DNA from: Rhodoferax sp.
GTDB taxonomy: Bacteria; Pseudomonadota; Gammaproteobacteria; Burkholderiales; Burkholderiaceae_C
DNA: 64,000 nt
Direction of reading: 5' to 3'
NCBI RefSeq assembly: GCF_028689295.1
Contig: NZ_JAQTWL010000002.1
Location: forward strand, 186,001 to 250,000
Part shown: piece after piece, positions 30,154-39,607 of the stretch
Layout of the letters: each line of letters starts with the position of its first letter
Numbering within the stretch: position 1 is the stretch's first letter
Notes under the pieces: generated by a model
Told to the model about the DNA's origin: nothing
Seen by the model: only the letters and a program-made list of their open reading frames with translations
The model's database searches: none
Translations under genes and position numbers: made by a program

Positions 30154-31355
30154 TTCGCACCGTCCTTCAATTTTTTGACCAAGCCCACCACACCGTTGGG
30201 CAGGAACAGCGTCACACCAATGAACAGCAGGCCCAAAAAGTACAACCAGAACTCGGGGTAGGCTACCGTCAGCCAGCTCTTGGCCCCGTTCACAATGAAG
30301 GCCCCCACAATCGGGCCGATCAGCGTGGCGCGCCCGCCCACGGCGGCCCAGATAGCGATTTCGATCGAGTTGGCCGGGCTCATTTCGCTCGGGTTGATGA
30401 TGCCCACCTGCGGCACATACAGGGCGCCGGCCACGCCACACATCATGGCCGAAATAGTCCAGATGGTGAGCTTGTAGCCCAGTGGGTTGTAGCCGCTGAA
30501 CATGACCCGGGTTTCAGCATCACGCACCGCCTGCAGGACCCGGCCAAACTTGCTGCCAATGAGCCAGCGCGCCATCAAGAAGAAACCCAGCAGCGTCAAG
30601 CCGGTCAGCACAAACAGGGTCATGCGCATCTCTTGTGTCGCCACCGGAATGCCCAAGATCCGCTTGAAATCGGTGAAGCCGTTGTTGCCGCCAAAACCGG
30701 TCTCGTTGCGAAAGAACAGCAGCATGGCGGCAAAGGTCAGGGCCTGGGTGATGATGGAAAAGTACACCCCCTTGATGCGCGAGCGAAAGGCAAAGTAACC
30801 AAAGACATAAGCCACCAGCCCGGGCACCGCCACGATCATGACCAGCGTGGCGATGAAACTGTCAGACAGGGTCCAGTGCCAGGGCAGCGCCTTCCAGTCC
30901 AGAAACACCATGAAGTCGGGCAGGTTGCTTTTGTAGTTGCCGTCGGTACCAATCTGGCGCATCAGGTACATGCCCATGACGTAGCCGCCGAGTGCAAAAA
31001 ACAGGCCATGGCCCAGGCTCAGGATGCCACTGAAGCCCCAGATCAGGTCCATCGCCAGCGCGCAAATGGCGTAACACATGATCTTGCCAAGCAGGCCCAC
31101 GGCGTAATCGCTCAGGTGGAAAACGCTGTTGGCGGGCACCCATAAATTGAGCACAGGTGCCACCGCGCACACCAGCAATATGGAAATGATGAAAGCACTC
31201 CAGCCAGTGCGCGTCAGAAGTGGACTTTTTGACGGAAGCGCTACCCCAACCGTTCGGGCTGAGCCTGTCGAAGCCCACCCTTCGACAGGCTCAGGGCGAA
31301 CGGAAGGGGGCTCAGGGCGAACGGCAATGTTGTCTTCAGTTTTGTGCATGTTCAT
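30150..31355 (-). CDS. urtC: Urea ABC transporter permease UrtC
   Basis: UrtC is the LivM-like membrane subunit. The 401-residue protein has about ten hydrophobic segments from residue 55 on, with the family segments LSLGHGLFFALGGYVMGMYL and the EAA-like loop region AVRDAETRVMFSGYNP. Both ends overlap neighbours by ATGA junctions (urtB before, urtD after). The cytosolic N terminus is odd: residues of about 11-35 ([14 protein letters not shown]...STGSART) are translated from a palindromic repeat inserted in frame, with an extra third partial arm, before the conserved LLTRTGWSAFI. Confidence 0.95.
   Translation of the reverse strand: MNMHKTEDNIAVRPEPPSVRPEPVEGWASTGSARTVGVALPSKSPLLTRTGWSAFIISILLVCAVAPVLNLWVPANSVFHLSDYAVGLLGKIMCYAICALAMDLIWGFSGILSLGHGLFFALGGYVMGMYLMRQIGTDGNYKSNLPDFMVFLDWKALPWHWTLSDSFIATLVMIVAVPGLVAYVFGYFAFRSRIKGVYFSIITQALTFAAMLLFFRNETGFGGNNGFTDFKRILGIPVATQEMRMTLFVLTGLTLLGFFLMARWLIGSKFGRVLQAVRDAETRVMFSGYNPLGYKLTIWTISAMMCGVAGALYVPQVGIINPSEMSPANSIEIAIWAAVGGRATLIGPIVGAFIVNGAKSWLTVAYPEFWLYFLGLLFIGVTLFLPNGVVGLVKKLKDGAK
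31250..31324. repeat. Palindromic dispersed repeat (copy B) plus an extra half-arm, in frame within urtC
   Basis: The left arm CCGTTCGGGCTGAGCCTGTC begins at 31250, and the right arm TTCGACAGGCTCAGGGCGAA ends in CGG at 31303. A truncated second right arm (CTCAGGGCGAACGG) follows to 31324, so the copy is partly duplicated. It encodes part of the UrtC N terminus. Confidence 0.9.
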
Positions 31356-32926
31356 GCCTCGGCCGAACGGCCACGCATGGCAAAGATGCCTTGCGGTCGC
31401 TTTTGAATAAAGATGATGATGAACACCAGCACGGCAATCTTGGCCAGCACAGCACCCGCCCAGCCTTCCAGGAATTTGTTCAGGATGCCCAGCCCCAGGG
31501 CGGCATAGACGGTACCGGCCAGTTGACCAACGCCACCCAACACCACCACCATGAAGGCATCAACGATGTAGCCCTGGCCCAGGTCCGGCCCCACGTTGCC
31601 GACCTGGCTCAAAGCACAGCCGGCCAGCCCGGCAATGCCCGAACCCAGGGCAAAGGCATAGGTGTCGATGCGCGCGGTGTTGACACCCATGCACGACGCA
31701 ATCGGCCGGTTTTGCGTAACGCCGCGCACAAATAGTCCCAATCTTGTTTTACCGATGAGCCAAGCCACCGAGCCCAACACAAAGAGGGCAAAGCAGATGA
31801 TGACCAGCCGATTGAACGGCAACGACAAATTGCCCAGCACCTGCACACCGCCGCTCATCCACGAGGGGTTTTCCACGCCCACGTTTTGCGCGCCAAAGAT
31901 CGTGCGAACCAATTGCATCAACATCAGGCTAATGCCCCAGGTGGCCAGCAGCGTCTCCAGCGGCCGGCCATACAAAAAACGGATCACGCTGCGCTCAAGC
32001 AGTGCGCCCATCAGCGCAGAAGCAATGAAAGCCACCGGCATCGCCGCGAGGAGATACCAGTCAAATGCGCCAGGCAGGTGGCGCTGAAACAGCCCCTGCA
32101 CCACGTAGGTGGCATAGGCGCCAATCATCATCAGCTCACCATGCGCCATGTTGATGACACCCATGAGACCATAGGTAATGGCCAGGCCCAGCGCCACCAG
32201 CAGCAGGATGGACCCAAGGCTGATGCCGCTGAACACTGCGCCCAACCTGTCGCCCCAGGCCAGCCTGGACTCCACCTCGCGCAGCGCCTTGCCCAAGACC
32301 GCTTTGACCCCGGTGTCAGACTCGGACTCCAGGTGTGCCAGCAGGATGGTCTTGGTTCCAGACTGGTTGCTGGAGCCCAACAAGGCGGCCGCTTGCAGAC
32401 GTTGTGATTTGTCGGTGCTGCCCAGCAGCGCAGCGGCACGCACCAGCGCCAGCTGGTCCTTGATATTGGGGTTTTGCTCGGCCGCAAAGGCTTGCTCGAT
32501 CAGTGCCAGCTTGCTCGGGTCGGCATCGCTTTGCATCTGCTGCACGGCGGCCATTCGCACGCTGTCGTCTTTGGAAAAGAGCTTGAGCGCCGCCAGAGCC
32601 GAGTCAATTTCGCCGCGCATGCGGTTGTTATTAATCACGTCTTCGGCATCGTCTGGCAAGGCAAATTCAGTGCCAGAGGCCGGGTCAACGCCTTTGTCGC
32701 CCCTGACCATGATGGCCTTGCCGCGCACCAGCTTGACCGCATCCTCGGCCAGAGCCTGCAAAAACACCGCAGTACCGGCATCGGCATGGGCCACAGCCTG
32801 GCTCAGGGCTTCGATGCGGGCATCGGTCTCACCAGTGCTGATGGCATTGACCTCATCCACGCTGATCGCGTGGGCACTCGCGGCGAGCGACACAATAGCA
32901 GTGAAAAACAGTTTTGAAAACAACAT
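31352..32926 (-). CDS. urtB: Urea ABC transporter permease UrtB
   Basis: UrtB is the LivH-like membrane subunit. The ATG at 32926 gives a clear signal peptide (LFSKLFFTAIVSLAASAHA); an in-frame ATG at 32977 would put charged residues ahead of it and is less likely. The 524-residue protein has an extra periplasmic N-terminal region of about 200 residues rich in alanine/leucine helical repeats, characteristic of UrtB, then about eight transmembrane segments starting at LGSILLLVALGLAITYGLMG. The MAHGELMMIGAY motif matches the branched-chain/urea permease family. Its stop overlaps urtC. Confidence 0.94.
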   Translation of the reverse strand: MLFSKLFFTAIVSLAASAHAISVDEVNAISTGETDARIEALSQAVAHADAGTAVFLQALAEDAVKLVRGKAIMVRGDKGVDPASGTEFALPDDAEDVINNNRMRGEIDSALAALKLFSKDDSVRMAAVQQMQSDADPSKLALIEQAFAAEQNPNIKDQLALVRAAALLGSTDKSQRLQAAALLGSSNQSGTKTILLAHLESESDTGVKAVLGKALREVESRLAWGDRLGAVFSGISLGSILLLVALGLAITYGLMGVINMAHGELMMIGAYATYVVQGLFQRHLPGAFDWYLLAAMPVAFIASALMGALLERSVIRFLYGRPLETLLATWGISLMLMQLVRTIFGAQNVGVENPSWMSGGVQVLGNLSLPFNRLVIICFALFVLGSVAWLIGKTRLGLFVRGVTQNRPIASCMGVNTARIDTYAFALGSGIAGLAGCALSQVGNVGPDLGQGYIVDAFMVVVLGGVGQLAGTVYAALGLGILNKFLEGWAGAVLAKIAVLVFIIIFIQKRPQGIFAMRGRSAEA

Positions 32927-32940
32927 AAAGACCCTGTAGG

Positions 32941-32963
32941 GTGGGCGCGTTGGCAGTGCCCAC
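32941..32963. promoter_or_regulatory. Stem-loop in the urtB leader
   Basis: GTGGGC (32941-32946) and GCCCAC (32958-32963) form a perfect 6-bp stem with an 11-base loop, ending 14 bp before the urtB start codon on the transcribed strand. It could affect urtB translation or mRNA decay together with the larger repeat beside it. Confidence 0.4.
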
Positions 32964-33003
32964 ACTGCAATTTCCATGGCTTTCCCCGGCTCGCCTTGTC
33001 TTT

Positions 33004-33078
33004 TGTAGGAGCTGCGCCCTCGCAGCGATTGGCTATTGAATTCAAAACAGCCATCGTCGCGGGGGCGCGACTCCTACA
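33004..33078. repeat. REP-like inverted repeat between urtA and urtB
   Basis: Two arms, TGTAGGAGCTGCGCCCTCGC starting at 33004 and the complement-like GCGGGGGCGCGACTCCTACA ending at 33078, form an imperfect 25-30 bp inverted repeat around a loop of about 20 bases. The form (TGTAGGAG plus GC-rich palindrome) is that of a REP/BIME element. It fills the unusually long 182-bp gap between the binding-protein gene and the permease gene of one operon. Confidence 0.8.
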
Positions 33079-33108
33079 GGGACATCAGCGCAGCTTCAAA
33101 AAAGCGAT

Positions 33109-34383
33109 TTATTTCTTCACTGGCTCATCCGGCTTGGATGCATTGCCTTCGATGTACGGGCTCCATGGCTTGGCTTTCACCGGGCCGGGGGTCTTCCAGA
33201 CCACGTTGAACTGGCCGTCGGCCTTGATCTCGCCTATGAACACCGACTTGTGCAGGTGGTGATTCTTTTCATCCATCTTGCTCACAATGCCGCTGGGTGC
33301 CTTGAAGGTCTGGCCGGCCATGGCGGCGATCACCTTGTCGACATCGGTGGACTTGGCTTTTTCAACGGCCTGCTTCCACATGTTGATGCCGATGTAAGTG
33401 GCTTCCATCGGGTCGTTGGTCAAAGGCTTGTCCTTGTGACCAGCGATGTTCTTGGCCTTGGCATAGGCTGACCATTTCTTGATGAACTCGGTGTTGGTCG
33501 GGTTCTTGATCGACTGGAAGTAGTTCCAGGCGGCCAGATGCCCCACCAGCGGCTTGGTGTCAACACCGCGCAGCTCTTCTTCACCCACGCTGAACGCAAC
33601 CACCGGCACGTCTTTGGCCTTCAGGCCGGCGTTGCCGAGTTCCTTGTAGAACGGTACATTGGAGTCGCCATTGATGGTGGACACCACGGCGGTCTTGCCG
33701 CCGGCCGAGAATTTTTTGATGTCAGCCACGATGGTCTGGTAATCCGAGTGACCAAACGGGGTGTACTTCTCGTCGATGTCGGTGTCTTTCACGCCCTTGG
33801 ATTTCAGGTAGGCGCGCAAGATCTTGTTGGTGGTGCGGGGGTAAACGTAGTCGGTGCCCAGCAGTACCCAGCGTTTGGCGCCGCCGCCGTCTTTGCTCAT
33901 CAAATAGTCCACTGCGGGAATCGCTTGCTGATTCGGTGCGGCACCGGTGTAGAACACGTTTTTCGACAGCTCTTCACCCTCGTACTGCACCGGGTAGAAC
34001 AGCAGGCCGTTCATTTCCTCGACCACTGGCAAGACCGACTTGCGCGACACACTTGTCCAGCAACCAAAGATCACATCCACCTTGTTCTGACCCAGCAACT
34101 GCTTGGTCTTTTCGGCAAACAGCGGCCAGTTGGAGGCCGGGTCAACCACCACGGGCTCCAACTTTTTGCCGAGCAAACCGCCCTTGGCATTGATCTCGTC
34201 AATCGCCATCAGCACGGTGTCTTTCAACACGGTTTCCGAAATGGCCATGGTGCCAGACAAGCTGTGCAGGATGCCGACCTTGATGGTGTCGGCGGCCAGC
34301 GCCGGCAGCGCCGTGAGGGTGGTGAGCGCGACGGCGGCGGTGAGCGCCTTGAGCGTAAAACGACGTGAGTTCAAAGATTGCAT
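33109..34383 (-). CDS. urtA: Urea ABC transporter substrate-binding protein UrtA
   Basis: UrtA is the periplasmic receptor of the urea transporter. The 424-residue protein starts with a cleavable signal peptide (RFTLKALTAAVALTTLTALPALA, cut after ALA, twin-arginine absent) and continues with the family's VGILHSLSGTMAISET, VVDPASNWPLFAEK, FGCWTSVSRKSVLPV and LLFYPVQYEGEE segments, which are strongly characteristic of UrtA/FmdD-type receptors. FmdD (short-chain amide binding) is the main alternative, but the urtBCDE context and urease genes favour urea. A 16-bp palindrome lies 84 bp upstream. Confidence 0.95.
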   Translation of the reverse strand: MQSLNSRRFTLKALTAAVALTTLTALPALAADTIKVGILHSLSGTMAISETVLKDTVLMAIDEINAKGGLLGKKLEPVVVDPASNWPLFAEKTKQLLGQNKVDVIFGCWTSVSRKSVLPVVEEMNGLLFYPVQYEGEELSKNVFYTGAAPNQQAIPAVDYLMSKDGGGAKRWVLLGTDYVYPRTTNKILRAYLKSKGVKDTDIDEKYTPFGHSDYQTIVADIKKFSAGGKTAVVSTINGDSNVPFYKELGNAGLKAKDVPVVAFSVGEEELRGVDTKPLVGHLAAWNYFQSIKNPTNTEFIKKWSAYAKAKNIAGHKDKPLTNDPMEATYIGINMWKQAVEKAKSTDVDKVIAAMAGQTFKAPSGIVSKMDEKNHHLHKSVFIGEIKADGQFNVVWKTPGPVKAKPWSPYIEGNASKPDEPVKK

Positions 34384-34466
34384 GTGCTACTCCAAAGTTG
34401 ATGAAACCGTTGTCGCTGTTTCCGCAGCGATGGGGTAACTTTAGGGAGGGTCGGCAGTTCTGGAAA

Positions 34467-34482
34467 TACGCCGAGTGGCGTA
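34467..34482. promoter_or_regulatory. Palindromic operator candidate TACGCC-N4-GGCGTA upstream of urtA
   Basis: A perfect 6-bp inverted repeat with a 4-base centre lies 84 bp before the urtA start. On the urtA strand it is about 23 bases upstream of TAAAGT, a possible -10 hexamer, which would put it just beyond the -35 region, a usual place for an activator. The nearby LuxR-type response regulator is the natural candidate, since such proteins bind short palindromes, but this is inference. Confidence 0.45.
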
Positions 34483-34628
34483 GGCCCGCACGGCGGCGGC
34501 ACCTGATGGCGCATCGCTATTGGTCGTTCTCGCCTCGTTTTGGGTTCTAATTCACGTTTACAACAGGCAGCAGTCATATTTTCAGCAAAACTGCGCTTCT
34601 CCTGATAACGCCTTCACGCCGGAAAACC

Positions 34629-35099
34629 ATGAAGCATTTGCGTTTCTTCTTTTTCAAACCATGGTCCCGCCTCGTGCTGCTCGCCATGACTGTCGGTGCT
34701 TGCGCCACCAAATCCGCTGCGCCTCCAAGTGCGCACGCTCTCTCGGTTCCTGCAGCCATCATGGCGCTGGAACAACACCATGTTGAATTTGGCGGCGGAG
34801 TCCATCTCGATTACCAGATCAAGCGGACAATCTCCTCCTTGAACGGCATCAGCTGCTACGCCTTCATTACCGGCACACTGAACAATGATTCAAACCATGT
34901 GTTGAGCCGCCGGACGATTCTCGACTTCAATTTCTTCAGCGGCGGCAAGCAGTCTTTTCGCGACCTGACCCATCCTGTGATGAACGTGCCTCCCGGCAGC
35001 GGTACGATGTTTGAAATGGTGGTTTCTCCAGTGCACCAGCATGGCTGTGTCAACTATGACCGCATTGATATTGCACTGAGAAAAGTCGTCCTGAAGTGA
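34629..35099 (+). CDS. Hypothetical lipoprotein
   Basis: I do not recognise this 156-residue protein. It begins with a basic, hydrophobic leader and a plausible lipobox (LVLLAMTVGAC), so it may be an outer-membrane or periplasmic lipoprotein. The mature part is a beta-strand-rich domain without repeats; two later cysteines (GISCYAF and HGCVNYD) could form a disulphide. It is divergent from urtA with about 245 bp between, and convergent with the response regulator gene. The frame is free of competing conserved genes, and the signal peptide supports it being real. Confidence 0.65.
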   Translation: MKHLRFFFFKPWSRLVLLAMTVGACATKSAAPPSAHALSVPAAIMALEQHHVEFGGGVHLDYQIKRTISSLNGISCYAFITGTLNNDSNHVLSRRTILDFNFFSGGKQSFRDLTHPVMNVPPGSGTMFEMVVSPVHQHGCVNYDRIDIALRKVVLK

Positions 35100-35124
35100 A
35101 CGGACAGATTTGGTAAGACGCCGG

Positions 35125-36108
35125 CTAGCCCTCGAACTGCGGCTGCAGTTGCCGTATGCGGCGCATCGCCATGGCGGCAGCGGCGGTGCGGGTCTCGACA
35201 CCCAGTTTGGCAAACACATGCTCGAGGTGTTTCTTCACGGTCATCGGGCTTGACCCCACGATATCGCCGATGTCGCGGTTGATCTTGCCCTTGACCACCC
35301 AGTACAGCACCTCGGCTTCCTTCGGGGTGAGCTTGAAGCACAGGCCCATCGCCTCGATCACACTCTCATCACTGACCTCCTGCATGATGATGAGCCAGTC
35401 GCCGCCACCCTCGCTGTCGCCAATCTGCTGGTGCAGGCGAAAGCCCAGGCGTTTGGGACCGGCCTCAATGCTGAGGCGTGGCGGTTCGACACCGCTCAAC
35501 CCCTTCGCCACATGGCGGCGCAGCCAGGTCAGCACGGGGATCGGCGTGGTAGGCGCGTCGGTGCCGTAATAACGCATCAGCAACTCACGCGCCAGCGAGG
35601 TCTGCCACATCAAGCGCCCGTCGCTCACACGCACGGTGATGCTGGCATAACCAAAGGCATCGAGCGCGTTGCGGGTCTGGCGCTTCTCACGCGCGCCCTG
35701 CAGGTGCACCGCCATGCGCGCCAGCACCTCTTTGGGCTTGATCGGCTTGGTCACGTAGTCCACACCACCGGCTTCCAGCGCGGCCACCAGGTGCTCGGTC
35801 TCGGTCAGGCCGGTCATGAAAATGATCGGGATGTGCGCCGTTTGCGGGTCGGCCTTGAGTTGGCGCGCCACCTCAAAACCGTCCATGCCGGGCATCATGG
35901 CGTCGAGCAGCACCACGTCGGGCAGCGCTTGCGCCGCGCGCTGCAGGGCGGCCGTACCGCTGAGGGCCACCAGCACGGTGTAGCCCGATTCGTCCAGCGC
36001 GTCGTGCAGCACCGCCAGGTTGTCGGGCACGTCGTCGACAATCAGCACCACATCGCTGTTGGCGCGGTCCAGCGTGCGGTCAAGCGCCTTGTTTGTGTTA
36101 TTGGTCAT
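35125..36108 (-). CDS. LuxR-type response regulator, partner of the transporter-kinase
   Basis: The 327-residue protein has an N-terminal receiver domain (VLIVDDVPDN, phosphoacceptor aspartate in VVLLDAMMPGMDG near residue 69, T in FMTGL, lysine in YVTKPIKP), a middle segment of about 110 residues without a clear family, and a C-terminal LuxR/FixJ helix-turn-helix (LTPKEAEVLYWVVKGKINRD, then SSPMTVKKHLEHVFAKLGV). The ATG at 36108 lies inside the 3' end of the kinase gene (11 bp overlap), so the two are translated together; an upstream in-frame TTG is less likely. It probably activates urea transport or urease genes, as inferred from position. Confidence 0.9.
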   Translation of the reverse strand: MTNNTNKALDRTLDRANSDVVLIVDDVPDNLAVLHDALDESGYTVLVALSGTAALQRAAQALPDVVLLDAMMPGMDGFEVARQLKADPQTAHIPIIFMTGLTETEHLVAALEAGGVDYVTKPIKPKEVLARMAVHLQGAREKRQTRNALDAFGYASITVRVSDGRLMWQTSLARELLMRYYGTDAPTTPIPVLTWLRRHVAKGLSGVEPPRLSIEAGPKRLGFRLHQQIGDSEGGGDWLIIMQEVSDESVIEAMGLCFKLTPKEAEVLYWVVKGKINRDIGDIVGSSPMTVKKHLEHVFAKLGVETRTAAAAMAMRRIRQLQPQFEG

Positions 36109-39100
36109 GGTCAATGCCGGCCAACTGCTGGCTCATGGTCTCAAACTGGAATTGACGGGCCAGGTCGCGCATGCTGGCGACAAACCCGGCGCACTCGGGC
36201 TGCGCCGCCTCCAGCGCGTCAAGCTGGTTCAGGATGCCACGGTAAAAGCCCAGCGTCACCACCTCCTGCAAGGCGTCGAGCTGGGCTCGATCCGGGTAAA
36301 CGAGCGCGCCGGCCGGGCGCCTCTGCGGGCTTGCCAGCACCGGCTCAAGGGTCTCCAGCCAGGTCAGGCCCAGGCGCTGGGTCAGCCAGTCCAGCAGATC
36401 GGCGTGGCGCACCGGCTTGCAAAAAAAGTCATCGCCGGGAACACCAGCATCGTTGTCCAGCCCTTTGTCAAAGGCGTTGGCCGACACGATGGCAATGTTG
36501 GCGACTGGGCGCTGCGTGGCTTGCTCCAGCACCCGCACCCGGCGCACGGTTTCCCAGCCGTCAATGCCGGGCATGGCCAGGTCCATGAACACGGCATGGG
36601 GCTGGTAACCGCTGGCCAGCAAGTCCAGGGCGTCATGGCCGCTGGCTGCGGTGCGGAGCTCGAAACCCAGGGGTTGCAGCACTTGCACCAGAAGTTCCCG
36701 GTCAGCCTCGTCGTTGTCAACCACCAGCACCCGCTGGCGCGGCCCGACATAGCCCAGACGCGGTTTGACCGGCGCGACCAGGGGCGTGCCCCGCTGCGCG
36801 GCCCCCTCGCCGGTGGCTGCAAAACTGGTGTGCAGCTCGGGCAAGAAGAGTTTGACCTTGAACACCGAGCCTACGCCCGGCTGGCTGCTGACGCTGAGGT
36901 CGCCCCCCATCAGATCGGTCAGCATCCGGGCAATGGTCAAACCCATGCCGGCCCCGGGCGCACCCAGGCCAGTCGCGTTGGCGCGGGCAAAGGGCTCAAA
37001 CACATGCGCCAGATCATCTTCACTCAAGCCAGGCCCGGTGTCTTCGACCTCGATGTGGGCCATTTCAACCGCATAGCGCAAGCGCAGGGTCACCTGGCCG
37101 TTTGCGGTGAACTTGATGGCGTTGCCCAGCAGGTTCAGCAAAATCTGGCGCACCCGCTTCTCGTCCGCCCTCACCACGGCAGGCAACTTGCCTTGCACCT
37201 CGAAGACAAAGCGCAAGGCCTTGCGCTCGGCTTCAAGCTCAAACATGTCGGCCAGGTCCTGCATGAAGTCGGCAAACGCCAGCGGCCTGGCCTTCAGCGT
37301 CAGCCGGCCCGCCTCGATGTGTGCCAGGTCGAGCGTGCCTTCGATGAGTGAGAGCAAATGCTCACCACCACGTTTGATCACCGCGACGGCCTGCTTGCGG
37401 TGCGCCGGAATGCTGGCGTCCTGCCCCATCAACTGGGCATAACCCAGAATGCTGTTGAGCGGCGTGCGCAGCTCGTGGCTGATGGCGCTGATATAGCGGC
37501 TCTTGGCTTGATTGGCGCGTTCTGCAGCCTGCTTGGCCAATTGCAGCGCGGCATCGGTCTGGCGGTGCAACTCAATTTCTCGCAGCAACAGGCTGGTCTG
37601 CCGGTTGGATTCGTCCTGCGCCACCCGACGACTCTGATGCGCGAGCACCACCCACCAGGCCACCAGGCCGGCAATCAGCAGCAAGGCCATGTAGGCCTTG
37701 ACAAAGCCCGAACGCAGCGCCTCCTGGCCAATCTGCAGCATTGGCGTGTCGAAAATCGCCCGCGCCAACGCGCCGGTTTCCTGCTGGTAAAGCAGGCCAA
37801 AAACAACCCCAAGCAGCGGCGCAATCACCAGCATCAAGAGCAAAAAGTAGCCCAACCCCTTGTCCAACAGCGCCCAGCTGCGCCGTGGCAACAGCCAGTG
37901 CAGCGCCACTGACCATTGGGCGGCCAGACTGGCGTGCGGTTTGCACAGGTCGCCACAGCGGGCGTCAAGCGTGCAGCAAAGTGAACAAATTGGTCCCTGA
38001 TAGGCGGGGCAATGCGCCATGTCGGGGACTTCGTAGTCGCGCTCGCAAATTACGCATCGCTGCAGGCGCTGGTAAGCGCCCGCATCCGAGGTCGGCAAAA
38101 CCTTGGCAGCGCGCGCCAGGTAGTACTTGCCCCGGGTGGCCACGGCAATAAGGGGCGAGGTGACCAATGCCACGGCCAAAGCGATCAGCGCCGAAAACGC
38201 CTGCGCCATTGGACCGAAGAACCCCAGATAGGCTGTGACCGACAGCACCGAGGCCAGCGCCATGGCGCCCACACCCACCGGGTTGATGTCATACAAATAG
38301 GCACGCTTGAACTCAATGCCCCGGGGGCTCAGGCCCAGGGGCTTGTTGATGACCAGGTCGGCCACCACCGTCATCATCCAGGCAATGGCGATGTTGGAAT
38401 ACAGCCCGAGCACTGCCCCCAGGGCGGCAAAGACGTTCATCTCCATCAGCATGAAGGCGATCAGCGTGTTGAACACCACCCACACCACGCGCCCGGGGTG
38501 GCTGTGCGTCAGGCGCGAAAAAAAGTTGCTCCAGGCCAGCGAGCCGGCGTAGGCGTTGGTGACATTGATCTTGAGCTGCGACACCACCACAAACAGCGCC
38601 GTGGCCGCCACCGCCCAACCATAGTTCGGAAATACATACTCGTAGGCGGCCAGGTACATCTGATTGGGGTCCACCGCTCGCTCTGGCGGCACCGCGTGGC
38701 TGATGGCCAAGTAGCCCAACAAGGCGCCGCCCAGCATTTTCAGCACCCCCAGAATCACCCAGCCCGGACCGCCCAGCAGCACGCTGAGCCACCAGCTACG
38801 ACTGTTGGCGGCGCTCAAAGTGGGCATGAAGCGCAGGTAGTCGGCCTGTTCGCCCATTTGCGTCATCAGCGCGACCCCCACCGTCAGCGCCGCACCAAAC
38901 AAGGGCAGACTGAAGCCTTCCGACTGGCCCTTTTCACCAACATAGTGCACCACCCCCGCAAACGCAGTGGGCTCGCGCCACAGCACAAAGGCAAACGGCA
39001 GCAGCCACATCACGAGCCACAGCGGCTGCGTCCAGACCTGCAAGCGGCTGATGGTGGACACCCCGTGTGTCACCAGCGGGATCACCACCAGCGCGCAGAT

Positions 39101-39607
39101 CAGATAACCCCAGCGCGGCGGTATGTCCAGCGCCAGCTCCAGCGCGTAGGCCATGACAGCGGCTTCGAGCGCGAAAAAGATGAAGGTGAAAGAGGCATAA
39201 ATCAGCGACGTCAACGTTGATCCGATGTAACCAAAACCGGCACCACGCGTGAGTAAGTCCATGTCGACACCGTATTTGGCGGCGTAGATGCTGATCGGCA
39301 ATCCTGCCAAAAAGATGATCAGCCCGGTGGCCAGAATCGCCCAAAGTGCGTTGACAAAACCGTATTGCACCAGCAGTGTGGCACCCACCGCCTCCAATAT
39401 CAAAAAAGCGGCGGCACCGCCGAGTGCGGTTTGCGCCACCCGCCACGGCGACCATTGGCGAAAGCCCTGCGGCGTGAAGCGCAAAGCGTAGTCTTCCAGC
39501 GTTTCGCTGGCCACCCAGCCGTTGTAGTCCCGGCGCACCAACGTGATGCGCTGCGACGGCGCGTCCTGATGCACTGAACTGGATGGGGGCTGGAATGCTG
39601 AAGTCAC
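36098..39607 (-). CDS. NCS1 permease-like transporter fused to hybrid histidine kinase
   Basis: This 1169-residue protein joins a transporter to a sensor. Residues about 45-490 hold some twelve hydrophobic segments resembling the nucleobase:cation symporter-1 (cytosine/purine permease) family, including [11 protein letters not shown] and [13 protein letters not shown]. Residues 518-555 hold eight cysteines (C518, C521, C533, C541, C544, C545, C551, C555), like a metal-binding module. Two further hydrophobic segments (about 584-606, 638-655) precede a coiled linker, a HisKA domain ([12 protein letters not shown]711), HATPase ([23 protein letters not shown]) and a receiver ([10 protein letters not shown]1009). 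The tail is helical. The start appears to be GTG at 39607, with no ATG nearby. The ligand may be urea or a purine; this is inference. Confidence 0.88.
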   Translation of the reverse strand: MTSAFQPPSSSVHQDAPSQRITLVRRDYNGWVASETLEDYALRFTPQGFRQWSPWRVAQTALGGAAAFLILEAVGATLLVQYGFVNALWAILATGLIIFLAGLPISIYAAKYGVDMDLLTRGAGFGYIGSTLTSLIYASFTFIFFALEAAVMAYALELALDIPPRWGYLICALVVIPLVTHGVSTISRLQVWTQPLWLVMWLLPFAFVLWREPTAFAGVVHYVGEKGQSEGFSLPLFGAALTVGVALMTQMGEQADYLRFMPTLSAANSRSWWLSVLLGGPGWVILGVLKMLGGALLGYLAISHAVPPERAVDPNQMYLAAYEYVFPNYGWAVAATALFVVVSQLKINVTNAYAGSLAWSNFFSRLTHSHPGRVVWVVFNTLIAFMLMEMNVFAALGAVLGLYSNIAIAWMMTVVADLVINKPLGLSPRGIEFKRAYLYDINPVGVGAMALASVLSVTAYLGFFGPMAQAFSALIALAVALVTSPLIAVATRGKYYLARAAKVLPTSDAGAYQRLQRCVICERDYEVPDMAHCPAYQGPICSLCCTLDARCGDLCKPHASLAAQWSVALHWLLPRRSWALLDKGLGYFLLLMLVIAPLLGVVFGLLYQQETGALARAIFDTPMLQIGQEALRSGFVKAYMALLLIAGLVAWWVVLAHQSRRVAQDESNRQTSLLLREIELHRQTDAALQLAKQAAERANQAKSRYISAISHELRTPLNSILGYAQLMGQDASIPAHRKQAVAVIKRGGEHLLSLIEGTLDLAHIEAGRLTLKARPLAFADFMQDLADMFELEAERKALRFVFEVQGKLPAVVRADEKRVRQILLNLLGNAIKFTANGQVTLRLRYAVEMAHIEVEDTGPGLSEDDLAHVFEPFARANATGLGAPGAGMGLTIARMLTDLMGGDLSVSSQPGVGSVFKVKLFLPELHTSFAATGEGAAQRGTPLVAPVKPRLGYVGPRQRVLVVDNDEADRELLVQVLQPLGFELRTAASGHDALDLLASGYQPHAVFMDLAMPGIDGWETVRRVRVLEQATQRPVANIAIVSANAFDKGLDNDAGVPGDDFFCKPVRHADLLDWLTQRLGLTWLETLEPVLASPQRRPAGALVYPDRAQLDALQEVVTLGFYRGILNQLDALEAAQPECAGFVASMRDLARQFQFETMSQQLAGIDHDQ

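Noticed and set aside
38012..39220. 402-residue frame opposite the transporter-kinase
   Set aside because: Histidine/glutamine/arginine-rich translation typical of the antisense of membrane-segment codons; no independent evidence.
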